Shown here piece by piece: positions 48,244 through 57,064 of a stretch of DNA of 64,000 nucleotides. Under the pieces are notes generated by a model that had not been told where the DNA came from, did not search any database, and saw nothing but the letters and a program-made list of their open reading frames with translations. Every line of letters starts with the position of its first letter. Within the stretch, counting starts at the first letter, position 1. The stretch spans positions 224,376 through 288,375 of the forward strand of contig NZ_CP046391.1 of the NCBI RefSeq assembly GCF_012790675.1. Direction: 5' to 3'. The translations under genes and the position numbers were made by a program. This stretch comes from Anaplasma platys. GTDB taxonomy: Bacteria > Pseudomonadota > Alphaproteobacteria > Rickettsiales > Anaplasmataceae.

Positions 48244-48615
48244 GTGGTGTTTATGTCGGAAAACGACGAATATAAGGAGATCATTAGGCAGTGCATTGGA
48301 AGCGTTAAAGAAGTTTTCGGTGATGGCAAATTCGACGATGTCGTTGCTTCTATTATGAAGATGCAGGAGAAGGTTCTTGCTTCTGGCTTGCAGGGCAGTG
48401 GTGAAGTTGCAGGGCAACTTGCTGCTGACGATAAGGATGCGCAGCAAGCACATGACGGCGGCTGGGCTGATGAACTCAGGGAAGAGTTTCGTGAAGAGCT
48501 GAGGGCAGTTAAGCGTAGAATTCTCAAACTTGAAAGGGCGGTTTACGGTGCTCCCGGCGGGGGTTCGTCCGTGCCGTCATCGGCTGCTCAGTCTTCTAAA
48601 GGCGGCGAAGCTTAG
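48244..48615 (+). CDS. Small coiled-coil protein of unknown function
   Basis: A 123-residue hydrophilic protein. The N-terminal half is helical (NDEYKEIIRQCIGSVKEVF, then DDVVASIMKMQEKVL). The segment WADELREEFREELRAVKRRILKLERAVYG is a strong coiled coil. The tail is Gly/Ser-rich. GTG 48244 is preferred because GGAGGC lies 9 bases upstream; ATG 48253 is the alternative. The coiled coil recalls small BMFP/SlyX-like proteins but no family can be named. It converges on carB, 25 bases away. Confidence 0.68.
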   Translation: MVFMSENDEYKEIIRQCIGSVKEVFGDGKFDDVVASIMKMQEKVLASGLQGSGEVAGQLAADDKDAQQAHDGGWADELREEFREELRAVKRRILKLERAVYGAPGGGSSVPSSAAQSSKGGEA

Positions 48616-48640
48616 TAGTAGCTTCGCTCTGTTCCTTCCA

Positions 48641-51600
48641 TTATTTAGCTTCGCACTTGCTCTGATTCTTTGAGTTGTCTTCGTAGTGCTCCTGTATCGA
48701 CTTTACCTGTGGTATTTGGCCGCTGTGTAGCCCCTGTAGTGCAACAACAGTTGCTTTAGCTGCCGCAAGCGTTGTGTTGTGTGGGATCTTTCTCATCATA
48801 GCTGTTCTTCGTATGTCTGCGCTGTCGGAGACAGTCTTGGCTCCTTCTGATGTGTTTATTACCATAACAATTTGGTCGGCATTTAGCATATCAACTATAT
48901 GAGTTCCACCCTCGCGTACTTTGTTTACATGAGTTGATGGAATTCCTCGCTCACTTAGATATCTGTTTGTTCCGGTTGTGGAGAAAAGGTTGAATCCTAG
49001 TGTTATTAGCTCTTGCGCCAGGATAGCTGCTCCGGGTTTGTCGCTATTTTTCACTGATATGAAAACATTTCCCGATCTAGGAAGCGCGTATCCCGCTGCA
49101 AGCTGGGACTTTATAAAAGCCATTGCGAAATTTTCGTCTATGCCCATTACTTCTCCTGTGGATTTCATTTCTGGGCCCAGTAGCGGGTCTGCACTTTCAA
49201 ATCTTGAGAAAGAAAACACCGCTTCCTTAACAGCAGTATAAGCGATTTCGCAGGTGTCCTTGTCGATGCATAATTTTTTCCCTAGCATGACGGCGGTCGC
49301 GATTTTTGCTACGGGTACGCCGGTGGTTTTTGCTACGAAGGGGACAGTCCTGCTTGCTCTGGGATTTACCTCCAGCACGTATATCGCCCCGTCATAAATG
49401 GCATACTGGACATTCAGAAGACCCTTAACGTTTAAGGCTAAGGCCAGCTTTTTTGTATACTGCGTGATTAGTTTTTTAGTTTTTTGATTGAAAGTGTGAG
49501 GAGGTATAGAGCACGCTGAGTCGCCGGAATGTATTCCGGCTTCTTCAACATGTTCCATAATGCCTGCTATATATACTTTCTCCCCGTCACATACCGCATC
49601 CACATCGACTTCATAGGCATCTGTCAAGAACTCATCTATTAGCAATGATCCGGAGTTGAAAGCTTTCTTGTGGGTATCCAGATAAGTAAGGAAAGCCGCT
49701 TGGTCTCGAACGACGGCCATGTATTGTCCTCCTAGAACGTAAGAGGGACGCAGCAGCACAGGGTATCCCACTTGTTCCACTTTTGCCAAAGCCTCAGTGG
49801 CGGAGTTGCAAGTTGTACTATGTGGCTGTTTGAGCCCTAGCTCTTGTAGGAGTTGTTGAAACTTCATCCGGTCTTCGGCGATATCTATTGACCTAAAATC
49901 GGTGCCTACCACGTTTATCGATCGCTCGTGCAACACCCTGGCAAGTTTCAGAGGAGTTTGCCCCCCCAATTGGACTATCACCCGTACGGATGCGTTTCCT
50001 TTTGACTCATTTCTTATGATGTCCAGCACACACTCTTCTGTTATCGGTGAGAAATATAGCCTGTCAGAAGTATCATAGTCTGTGGACACGGTTTCGGGGT
50101 TGCAATTGATCATTATTGCTTCCAAGCCCATCTGTTTGACAGTAAATGCTGCATGCACGCAGGTGTAATCAAACTCTATTCCCTGGCCGACGCGGTTAGG
50201 CCCACTTCCCAAAATTATTACCTTTTCTCGGTTTGTGACCCGAGACTCACATTCCGGAGCACTGAACGCATCTCCTTCATAGCAGCCATACATGTACGCA
50301 GTGCTGGTCTTAAACTCCCCAGCACATGTATCAATGCGCTTGTATACCGGGTGCACTGACAACTTTTCGCGCAGTTCTTCGACCTGCCTCACATCTACAT
50401 TGCCTAATTCTGCAAGTCTGGAATCGGAAAACCCCATCTTTTTCAGGTGCAGTAGTCTTTCTTTAGTTGATGGAAGACCGTGAGTGCGAATCTCCTGTTC
50501 GCAAGATATTACGTCGGCTATTTGTTGGAGAAACCACGCATCATACCCGGTTATTTCATTGATTTTTTTGATGCTTGTTCCCATGCGAATTGCATCTGCG
50601 ATCATTAGTATTCTGCTGGGGGAAGGGCTTGCAAGCGCTGCACAGATGTTCTCAACACTTGTATCTTTATCAAAGTATTCGTTAAAACCAGTGTAGCCAA
50701 CCTCGAGAGAGCATAACGCCTTTTGCATAGCTTCAGAAAACGATCTTCCTATAGCCATAACTTCTCCTACAGACTTCATGGAAGTTGACAGCTCTTGGTT
50801 GGGTATTCTGAACTTTGCAAAGTCAAACCTTGGTATCTTTACAACCACGTAGTCCATAACAGGTTCAAAGGATGCGGGGATAGAGACCGCGCAGTCATTA
50901 GCAATTTCATCTAGAGTGTATCCTACGGCCAGTTTTGCCGCTATTTTCGCTATAGGAAACCCTGTTGCCTTAGAAGCAAGCGCGGAAGATCTAGAAACCC
51001 TGGGGTTCATCTCTATAACTACAATTTCCCCATCTTTTCCTGGGTTCACAGCAAACTGCACGTTGGACCCACCGGTTTCCACTCCTATTTCTCTCAGAAT
51101 GTCGAAGGAGATACTGCGTATCTTTTGATATTCCTCATCCCTCAGGGTAATTGCAGGTGCAACAGTGATGCTGTCTCCAGTGTGGACTCCCATGGGGTCG
51201 ATATTTTCTATTGAGCACACCACTATGCAGTTGTTCTTGCAATCGCGCATTACTTCTACTTCAAATTCTTTCCATCCAATGATTGACTCATCTACTTGGA
51301 CTTCTGAGCTTGGAGACATCGCAAAGCCGTGCTTTATCGCCGAGTAGAATTCGCTCTTGGTGCGCGCTATACCTCCCCCTATTCCTCCCAGAGTGAAGGA
51401 CGGTCTAATTATTGCAGGCAGGCCAATGTATTCCAACACTGCATCTGTATCCGCGCCTTCCTTAATGACCACGCTTTTCGGACATTTAGCACCTACCTTA
51501 TGCACTGCCTCTCGGAATAGGCCCCTGTCTTCTGCTTTTCTTATAGCTGTATGACTTGTGCCGATCATTTCCACGCCGTATCTGGCAAGCGTTCCCCTGT

Positions 51601-51910
51601 CATGTAGCTCTAATGCCACGTTCAGCACAGTTTGCCCCCCCATAGTGGCTAGTAATGCATCTGGTCTTTCTTTTTCTATGATTTTTTCGATGAACTCTGC
51701 AGTTATAGGCTCAATATACGTAGCGTCCGCAAGATCAGGGTCCGTCATTATTGTGGCGGGGTTGGAATTCACCAGTATGGTGCTGTAACCCTCTTCTCGC
51801 AGCACCTTGCATGCTTGCGTTCCGGAATAATCGAACTCACATGCTTGTCCTATAACTATCGGACCTGCTCCTATGATTAAGATACTTTCAATATCTGTGC
51901 GCTTCGGCAT
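48641..51910 (-). CDS. carB: Carbamoyl-phosphate synthase large subunit CarB
   Basis: Makes carbamoyl phosphate from bicarbonate, ATP and ammonia from CarA. The 1089-residue protein has two homologous ATP-grasp halves. The first begins with [20 protein letters not shown] and contains [18 protein letters not shown]; the second repeats it with [17 protein letters not shown] and [12 protein letters not shown]. An MGS-like allosteric domain ([17 protein letters not shown], then [16 protein letters not shown]) closes the protein. carA is not in the window. ATG 51910. Confidence 0.98.
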   Translation of the reverse strand: MPKRTDIESILIIGAGPIVIGQACEFDYSGTQACKVLREEGYSTILVNSNPATIMTDPDLADATYIEPITAEFIEKIIEKERPDALLATMGGQTVLNVALELHDRGTLARYGVEMIGTSHTAIRKAEDRGLFREAVHKVGAKCPKSVVIKEGADTDAVLEYIGLPAIIRPSFTLGGIGGGIARTKSEFYSAIKHGFAMSPSSEVQVDESIIGWKEFEVEVMRDCKNNCIVVCSIENIDPMGVHTGDSITVAPAITLRDEEYQKIRSISFDILREIGVETGGSNVQFAVNPGKDGEIVVIEMNPRVSRSSALASKATGFPIAKIAAKLAVGYTLDEIANDCAVSIPASFEPVMDYVVVKIPRFDFAKFRIPNQELSTSMKSVGEVMAIGRSFSEAMQKALCSLEVGYTGFNEYFDKDTSVENICAALASPSPSRILMIADAIRMGTSIKKINEITGYDAWFLQQIADVISCEQEIRTHGLPSTKERLLHLKKMGFSDSRLAELGNVDVRQVEELREKLSVHPVYKRIDTCAGEFKTSTAYMYGCYEGDAFSAPECESRVTNREKVIILGSGPNRVGQGIEFDYTCVHAAFTVKQMGLEAIMINCNPETVSTDYDTSDRLYFSPITEECVLDIIRNESKGNASVRVIVQLGGQTPLKLARVLHERSINVVGTDFRSIDIAEDRMKFQQLLQELGLKQPHSTTCNSATEALAKVEQVGYPVLLRPSYVLGGQYMAVVRDQAAFLTYLDTHKKAFNSGSLLIDEFLTDAYEVDVDAVCDGEKVYIAGIMEHVEEAGIHSGDSACSIPPHTFNQKTKKLITQYTKKLALALNVKGLLNVQYAIYDGAIYVLEVNPRASRTVPFVAKTTGVPVAKIATAVMLGKKLCIDKDTCEIAYTAVKEAVFSFSRFESADPLLGPEMKSTGEVMGIDENFAMAFIKSQLAAGYALPRSGNVFISVKNSDKPGAAILAQELITLGFNLFSTTGTNRYLSERGIPSTHVNKVREGGTHIVDMLNADQIVMVINTSEGAKTVSDSADIRRTAMMRKIPHNTTLAAAKATVVALQGLHSGQIPQVKSIQEHYEDNSKNQSKCEAK

Positions 51911-52162
51911 CTTGTCTACATTTTAACGAATTCCGAGCATGTTACTACTAATGTTCACAAAAAGCAAAAACGTACTGCTGCTCAACACTGATAAGTTCTG
52001 ACTTTTACGACCTGCAATAAGCCCAAAACAGGCGGTAAGTTTCGTTGTTGCACGCCATTAGCGCCACCTAAGCGTATTAATGGGGATGCGTGTTTGAATG
52101 AACACGGGTAAAAGACGTACCGCAGTGTTGTACAACGAGCCGCACATCCTGAATACCCTTCG

Positions 52163-52975
52163 CTATTTGAGATAGCTAGCAATTTTTGTGGCAGTTTTAG
52201 TAAGTGCTACATTATGGACACGTATGTATTTAACTCCTTGCTGCGCAAGGTACGATGCCACAATTGCTGTGGCAGGATCGCGGTCTTCCAACACGACATC
52301 TACGGCTGAGAACATAGATTTCCTCGAATGTCCTATGCAAATGTCAAACCCCAGTTTTGTAAAAACGCCTATGTTTTTTATTATGTGCCAAGAATGTTCA
52401 GGTGTTTTGCCAAACCCTATTCCGGGATCCAGTATTATGCGCCTTTCATCAACACAGTTCTCGCAGAGTGTTTTTGCGCGTGCAAGTAACCAACCAATGA
52501 TTTCCCGCACGAGTTTATCAGAATTGCATACTGGGAATGCGTTTTTCGACACAGGTATGCCGAAGTGGTGCATTATGATAATTTTGGCGCTGCAGTTTAC
52601 TGCTACCGAGACCATTTCAGGATCCAGAAGCCCCCCTTGGTCATTGATTATATCTACGCCGTGTTTCAAGGCCTTTTCTGCGGTTTTTGCATGTCTGGTG
52701 TCAATGCTGACTTCAACTCCTTCCCCATGGGCAAGAGCGATCACCTCGGGCAACACATTTTCTAGCCTTTGCCATTCTTCTTCATGAGTTACTGGTGACA
52801 CTCCAGGGGCGGTTGATTCGGCACCTACGTCCACAATATGCGCTCCCTCTGCTATAAGCTTTTTGGCGTGCGACAGCGCGCCCTTTACATGCAAGAACTT
52901 GCCGCCGTCCGAAAAGGAATCCGGCGTGACATTCAGGATACCCAAAATCCTTGTGTCATCAAAAGATGAGCTCAC
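52163..52975 (-). CDS. folP: Dihydropteroate synthase FolP
   Basis: Condenses p-aminobenzoate with the pterin pyrophosphate made by FolK. The 270-residue length is normal. Seen: GILNVTPDSFSDGGKF, IVDVGAESTAPG, VSIDTRHAKTAEKAL, INDQGGL, ILDPGIGFGKTPEHSW and the C-terminal IGHSRKSMF, YIRVHNV. The start is GTG at 52975. Its first G is also the last base of the TAG stop of the HIG1-like gene upstream (TAGTG), so translation is probably coupled. Confidence 0.96.
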   Translation of the reverse strand: MSSSFDDTRILGILNVTPDSFSDGGKFLHVKGALSHAKKLIAEGAHIVDVGAESTAPGVSPVTHEEEWQRLENVLPEVIALAHGEGVEVSIDTRHAKTAEKALKHGVDIINDQGGLLDPEMVSVAVNCSAKIIIMHHFGIPVSKNAFPVCNSDKLVREIIGWLLARAKTLCENCVDERRIILDPGIGFGKTPEHSWHIIKNIGVFTKLGFDICIGHSRKSMFSAVDVVLEDRDPATAIVASYLAQQGVKYIRVHNVALTKTATKIASYLK

Positions 52976-53151
52976 TACTTGACCAGTATGACAACAGCAC
53001 CTATAGCTATGGCTTGCAATATCACACGCAACAGCATGATCTTATTTTTGTACTTTTCGTAAAAACGACCACCCGTTGACGAAAGCACAACTCCCGCCAC
53101 CAGCGACAAAACCGCCAGCAGCGCCAACACAACAACAACGAACAATCGCAT
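52975..53151 (-). CDS. HIG1-type twin-transmembrane small protein
   Basis: A 58-residue protein read directly from the sequence. Two hydrophobic helices (residues 3-24 and 42-57) flank a short basic loop. The segment GGRFYEKYKNKIMLLRVILQ matches the HIG1-domain pattern of alphaproteobacterial twin-TM small proteins, whose mitochondrial relatives assist respiratory complexes. ATG at 53151; it ends TAG overlapping the folP GTG by one base. The N-terminus also resembles a SecG at a glance, but the loop and second helix favour HIG1. Confidence 0.72.
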   Translation of the reverse strand: MRLFVVVVLALLAVLSLVAGVVLSSTGGRFYEKYKNKIMLLRVILQAIAIGAVVILVK

Positions 53152-53299
53152 GTGAAGCCACTTTTTCGGCGATTATATCTTACGCCACCGTAATGTACAA
53201 CACCGATTTACCTTATGATAAGTGAATTTTTATAGTAATATCCAGACCTAACGGGGACTCAAATTTTTGGTGTACGCCCCGTGATATATAGGAGTGTTT

Positions 53300-55738
53300 G
53301 TGGAAGGTGTGAAATTTGGCTTTGCAGCCATGAAGGAGCTTAAGAAAAGCATCCTTTATCAGACGTTGGAAAAGTGTAAAAGTGTATTCTGGTTTGTTTT
53401 TTGGTTCAGCTCGGCCATAAACATTTTGGCGCTGTTTTTGCCTTTATATACCTCGCAGGTTTTGGATAGGGTTCTATCCAGTGGGAGCACTTCCACGCTT
53501 ATGATGCTGAGCATCGTCACGGTGGCTGCTTTGGTATGTTCATCACTTTTAGACGTTTGCCGTTCTTTAACCATGGCAAAGGTTGCGGATTGGATAGATA
53601 GGGAAGCCACGCCCGACCTCATAATTAAGGCCATAAGTTTGACTTCGGTTAAGGGCTCTTCTGCAAGTGGAGAGGCGGTAAGAGACCTGGGTATTGTCAA
53701 AGGTTTTCTCACAGGGATGGGCATTTTCTCCCTATTTGATATGCCCTGGGCAATTGTGTATTTGGTGGCAATTTTTATGATACACCCTGTTACTGGGATG
53801 ATTGCGGTGGTTGGGATAATACTATTAGTGTGCATGGCCATCTGGAATGAGCTGGCTACCAAAAAAATAATGCAGGAATCGAGCGAAGAGAATGTCCGCA
53901 ATATTGGGTATATAGACGTCGCTAGTCGCAATGCAGAAGTCGTGGAAGCGATGGGGATGATCGGCCATATAGTGACGGAGTGGTCATCGAGAAACGACCA
54001 AAACAGGGAGTTACAGATAAGAGCGCAAAGCCGCTCTAATGCGATAATGGGCGTAACAAAGTTTTCACGGTCGGTGCTGCAGATTGCAGTAATAGGGGTA
54101 GGGGCGTGGTTAGCTATCCATGGGCACAAGACTGCTGGTGGGATAATAGCAGCATCTATACTTATGGGGCGTGCCTTAGCTCCTTTTGAGGCTTCGATAA
54201 ATACTTGGAAAATGCTTCTATCTGCTCGTATATCGTACCGCAGATTGCAGATGCTGTTATTATCCGCGCCACGACGTGAGCAGTCTATGGCTTTACCGGT
54301 GCCTAAGGGTGAAGTGTCAATGGATAGGGTGTTTTTTACTCCTTATGGGGGATCAAAGCCCACGATCAAGGGTGTTACTTTCAATGTGAAGCCTGGAACG
54401 AGTGTAGGTATTATTGGGGCGAGTGCTTCGGGAAAGTCCACTCTAGTGAAGCTTATAGTTGGGGTTTGGAAGCCCATATCTGGGGTTGCTAGACTTGACG
54501 GAGCTGATGTGTATACCTGGGCTAGAGAGGATTTTGGTAATCATGTTGGTTACCTTCCGCAAGATGTGGAGCTGTTTAATGCATCCGTCAAAACAAATAT
54601 TGCCCGCATGGTACCCAATCCTGATCCAGAAAAAGTAATAAAAGCGGCGATGATAGCTGGCATTCATGAGATGATTCTGCAGTTTCCCAATGGGTATGAC
54701 ACCATAATCGGGAGCGGTGGCATTGTTCTCTCAGGGGGGCAGAAACAAATGATAGGGCTAGCCAGGGCATTTTATGGCGATGTAAGGCTTTTGGTGCTAG
54801 ATGAGCCTAACGCCAATCTTGACGGGAAGGCAGAAGCGTGGCTGATGAAAGCTCTGGTTTATGCTAAACAGCAGGGAATAACCACTTTTGTTGTGACACA
54901 CAAAATGCAGATTTTGAGTGTTGTGGATCAGGTTATAGTTATGGATGATGGAATGCTGAGTTCCATCGGGGATAGGGATGAAATCTTAAGCCGGTGCACT
55001 AGCAAGCCTCCAACACCTCCTCAGGTAACAGATGCGACGCGTCATGGGCCGGCACCTGCACTGCGGACTTCCTTGCCTCAGGCTCCGGTTGCTGGGGGAA
55101 CAGAGGGTAGCAATCCTACGCAGCAGCCTGTGGCCATGGGCAACAATCCAGCACCTAAGGGAAGTCCCGTGGTAAGCGCTAGCGGGGTGCAAGCTAAGGT
55201 ATCTACGGGTAGTGTGGATGTCTCTGTTAGAGATTCTGCTGTTTCCAAAGAAAAAGTTACAGGGAAAGAAGTAACGCAAAACGTGGAAAGTACTGAGGTA
55301 TCTTGGAAGCAGAGCGCCAAGACACAGCAACAACAGAAACAGATGTCTTCAAATAGTACGGAGGAAGAACGCAGAAGAAGTGTAGCTCCTGGTGGTAAAG
55401 ACAGCGTGCAAGTGGGAGAGTCCCGGCAAGCTGTCAGTGCCAGGAATTCCAACGTTTCCAAAGGAAAAGCTGAAGAAGGTAACGCTGTGCGTGAGACAAA
55501 GGGTGCTCCACTATCTGAGAAACAGAGTGCTACTATACAGCAACAGCCGCTACAGGCGTCTTCAAATAGTGCAGAGGAAATACAGAGCGTTGCTGCGTTG
55601 AGGAAACACAGCGATAAGCCAAGTGCGCCTAAGCGTGGTAGACCTCTAACTGTGAAAAACCCCGACAGCACTGGCGCGAAAGTTAAGAGCGGCAATGCGG
55701 GGCAGAGTACAGACAGTGCCGGGGAATCTACTGAGTAA
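53300..55738 (+). CDS. Type I secretion ABC transporter ATPase/permease (PrtD-like) with long repetitive tail
   Basis: Inner-membrane exporter component that works with an HlyD-type fusion protein and TolC. Six hydrophobic helices occupy about residues 28-300. The ATPase has Walker A GASASGKST near 373-381, signature LSGGQKQM near 480 and Walker B LLVLDEP. Beyond about residue 570 a 240-residue Ser/Gln/Lys-rich tail is added, which PrtD relatives lack. It holds two imperfect repeats (VSKEKVTGKEV...SSNSTEEE and VSKGKAEEGNAV...SSNSAEE) and an AT-hook-like PKRGRP. GTG 53300 is chosen from AGGAG 5 bases upstream; GTG 53294 and ATG 53330 are alternatives. Confidence 0.9.
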   Translation: MEGVKFGFAAMKELKKSILYQTLEKCKSVFWFVFWFSSAINILALFLPLYTSQVLDRVLSSGSTSTLMMLSIVTVAALVCSSLLDVCRSLTMAKVADWIDREATPDLIIKAISLTSVKGSSASGEAVRDLGIVKGFLTGMGIFSLFDMPWAIVYLVAIFMIHPVTGMIAVVGIILLVCMAIWNELATKKIMQESSEENVRNIGYIDVASRNAEVVEAMGMIGHIVTEWSSRNDQNRELQIRAQSRSNAIMGVTKFSRSVLQIAVIGVGAWLAIHGHKTAGGIIAASILMGRALAPFEASINTWKMLLSARISYRRLQMLLLSAPRREQSMALPVPKGEVSMDRVFFTPYGGSKPTIKGVTFNVKPGTSVGIIGASASGKSTLVKLIVGVWKPISGVARLDGADVYTWAREDFGNHVGYLPQDVELFNASVKTNIARMVPNPDPEKVIKAAMIAGIHEMILQFPNGYDTIIGSGGIVLSGGQKQMIGLARAFYGDVRLLVLDEPNANLDGKAEAWLMKALVYAKQQGITTFVVTHKMQILSVVDQVIVMDDGMLSSIGDRDEILSRCTSKPPTPPQVTDATRHGPAPALRTSLPQAPVAGGTEGSNPTQQPVAMGNNPAPKGSPVVSASGVQAKVSTGSVDVSVRDSAVSKEKVTGKEVTQNVESTEVSWKQSAKTQQQQKQMSSNSTEEERRRSVAPGGKDSVQVGESRQAVSARNSNVSKGKAEEGNAVRETKGAPLSEKQSATIQQQPLQASSNSAEEIQSVAALRKHSDKPSAPKRGRPLTVKNPDSTGAKVKSGNAGQSTDSAGESTE

Positions 55739-56056
55739 GAGGCTGTTTCCCAATTGCAACAAGATCTCTCATCAGCAGGTAAACAAGACAAGAAGAGATC
55801 TACTAAAATGCATTCCGATGCCTCGTCAGGGCAAGATAATATCGGTGAATCTGGGGGATGATTTAAACTGGCTCTCAGCTCATAATTTGTATGACCTACG
55901 CTGCGTAGCTTAACACTAGGCTTGTGCAGATTTGTGAGCTTCTTAGTTGTGGATATTGGTAGCGCCTTCTAGGTAGGAGGTGCGTTGTGCTATTTGTGTA
56001 TTTTGCCTTTTGTTAACAGTTGTGTGTAATATGGTGGCAGTAGGTTAGGTGGGCTT
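55739..56056. other. Gene-free interval between T1SS ATPase gene and qor-like gene
   Basis: About 320 bases without a supported gene. A plus-strand frame at 55695-55913 overlaps the end of the ATPase gene and has no family features. Confidence 0.4.
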
Positions 56057-57043
56057 ATGACAAGGGCTGTTGTTGTCGAGAAAACGGGTGGTCCCGGCGT
56101 AATGAAATATGTTGACCAAGATATTGGGGAGCCAGGGGTAGGTGAAGTTCTTGTTGATCATGTTGCTGTAGGTCTCAGTAGGTTTGATGTTGAGTGCAGG
56201 GCAGGGCTGAGAAAGGGAGCTGCTCTGCCATATACTCCAGGTGTGCAAGCCGTAGGGATTGTTAGGCAGGTTGGATCTGATGTAGAAGCTATAGGAGTTG
56301 GCGATCGGGTGGGGTATTGCACTGCAAGAGGTGGTGCCTACGCGGAGTCCAGAATCATAGATCAGAGATACTTGTTTAAAATTCCTGATCTGCTCAGCGA
56401 TGAGGTTGCTGCTGCCAATCTATTCAATGCAATGACCGCGCACTACCTTACTCACAGGGTGTATGCTGTTCGTCAGGGTACATATGCTTTAGTTCACGGA
56501 GTGACTGGAGGCGTTGGGGGAGTACTCTGTCAGTGGGCTAATCATAGAGGGTGTAAAGTGATAGGTGCGGTAAGCTCTGCATCAGGTGTGAGCGTGGCCA
56601 AGTCTGTGGGATGCGCCTATGTTGTGAACCGGAACGATCCTAACGTGGCTAAGGAGATAATGTCTATTACTGGGGGCAATGGAGTAAATGTAGTGTACGA
56701 CCCAGTAGGCAAGGATGTAAGCCACTTATCGTTCAGTGTGTTGAGCATGTTTGGTTTGTACGTGTCCTATGGGCAAATATCTGGTCCCATACCTAACGTT
56801 AGCATGTCTATGTTGAGTGCTAGATCGTGGTTCATAACCGCACCTTTGATCCACCACTACAAGAAATCCAGAATAGAGTTGGGTTTAACTGCAATGGAGA
56901 TTTTTGAGGTAATAAGGCGCGGGTACATTAAGGTAGATGTAGCCAGAACCTACTCTTTTGACGAAATTGCCACAGCGCATAAGGACTTGGAGGATAGAAA
57001 GCTAGTTGGTGCTTGTGCTATAAGTATGAATAGGGGGTCGTAG
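56057..57043 (+). CDS. Quinone oxidoreductase-like zinc-free MDR enzyme
   Basis: NADPH-dependent reductase of the medium-chain family, similar to QOR/zeta-crystallin. The 328-residue length fits. Seen: GEVLVDHVAVGLSRFDVECRAG, PYTPGVQAVGIV, GDRVGYCTARGGAYAE, the QOR-type helix LFNAMTAHYL, the nucleotide motif VHGVTGGVGGVLCQWA and VVYDPVGKDV. The zinc-site cysteines of alcohol dehydrogenases are absent. ATG 56057 has AGGTGGG 4-5 bases upstream. It converges on the AddA-like gene with a 21-base gap. Confidence 0.92.
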   Translation: MTRAVVVEKTGGPGVMKYVDQDIGEPGVGEVLVDHVAVGLSRFDVECRAGLRKGAALPYTPGVQAVGIVRQVGSDVEAIGVGDRVGYCTARGGAYAESRIIDQRYLFKIPDLLSDEVAAANLFNAMTAHYLTHRVYAVRQGTYALVHGVTGGVGGVLCQWANHRGCKVIGAVSSASGVSVAKSVGCAYVVNRNDPNVAKEIMSITGGNGVNVVYDPVGKDVSHLSFSVLSMFGLYVSYGQISGPIPNVSMSMLSARSWFITAPLIHHYKKSRIELGLTAMEIFEVIRRGYIKVDVARTYSFDEIATAHKDLEDRKLVGACAISMNRGS

Positions 57044-57064
57044 GCTTATTTTCGTGTGTAAGTC

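Noticed and set aside
53251..53282. ACGGGG/CCCCGT inverted repeat before the T1SS ATPase gene
   Set aside because: Only six pairs with a 20-base loop; too weak to call an operator or terminator.
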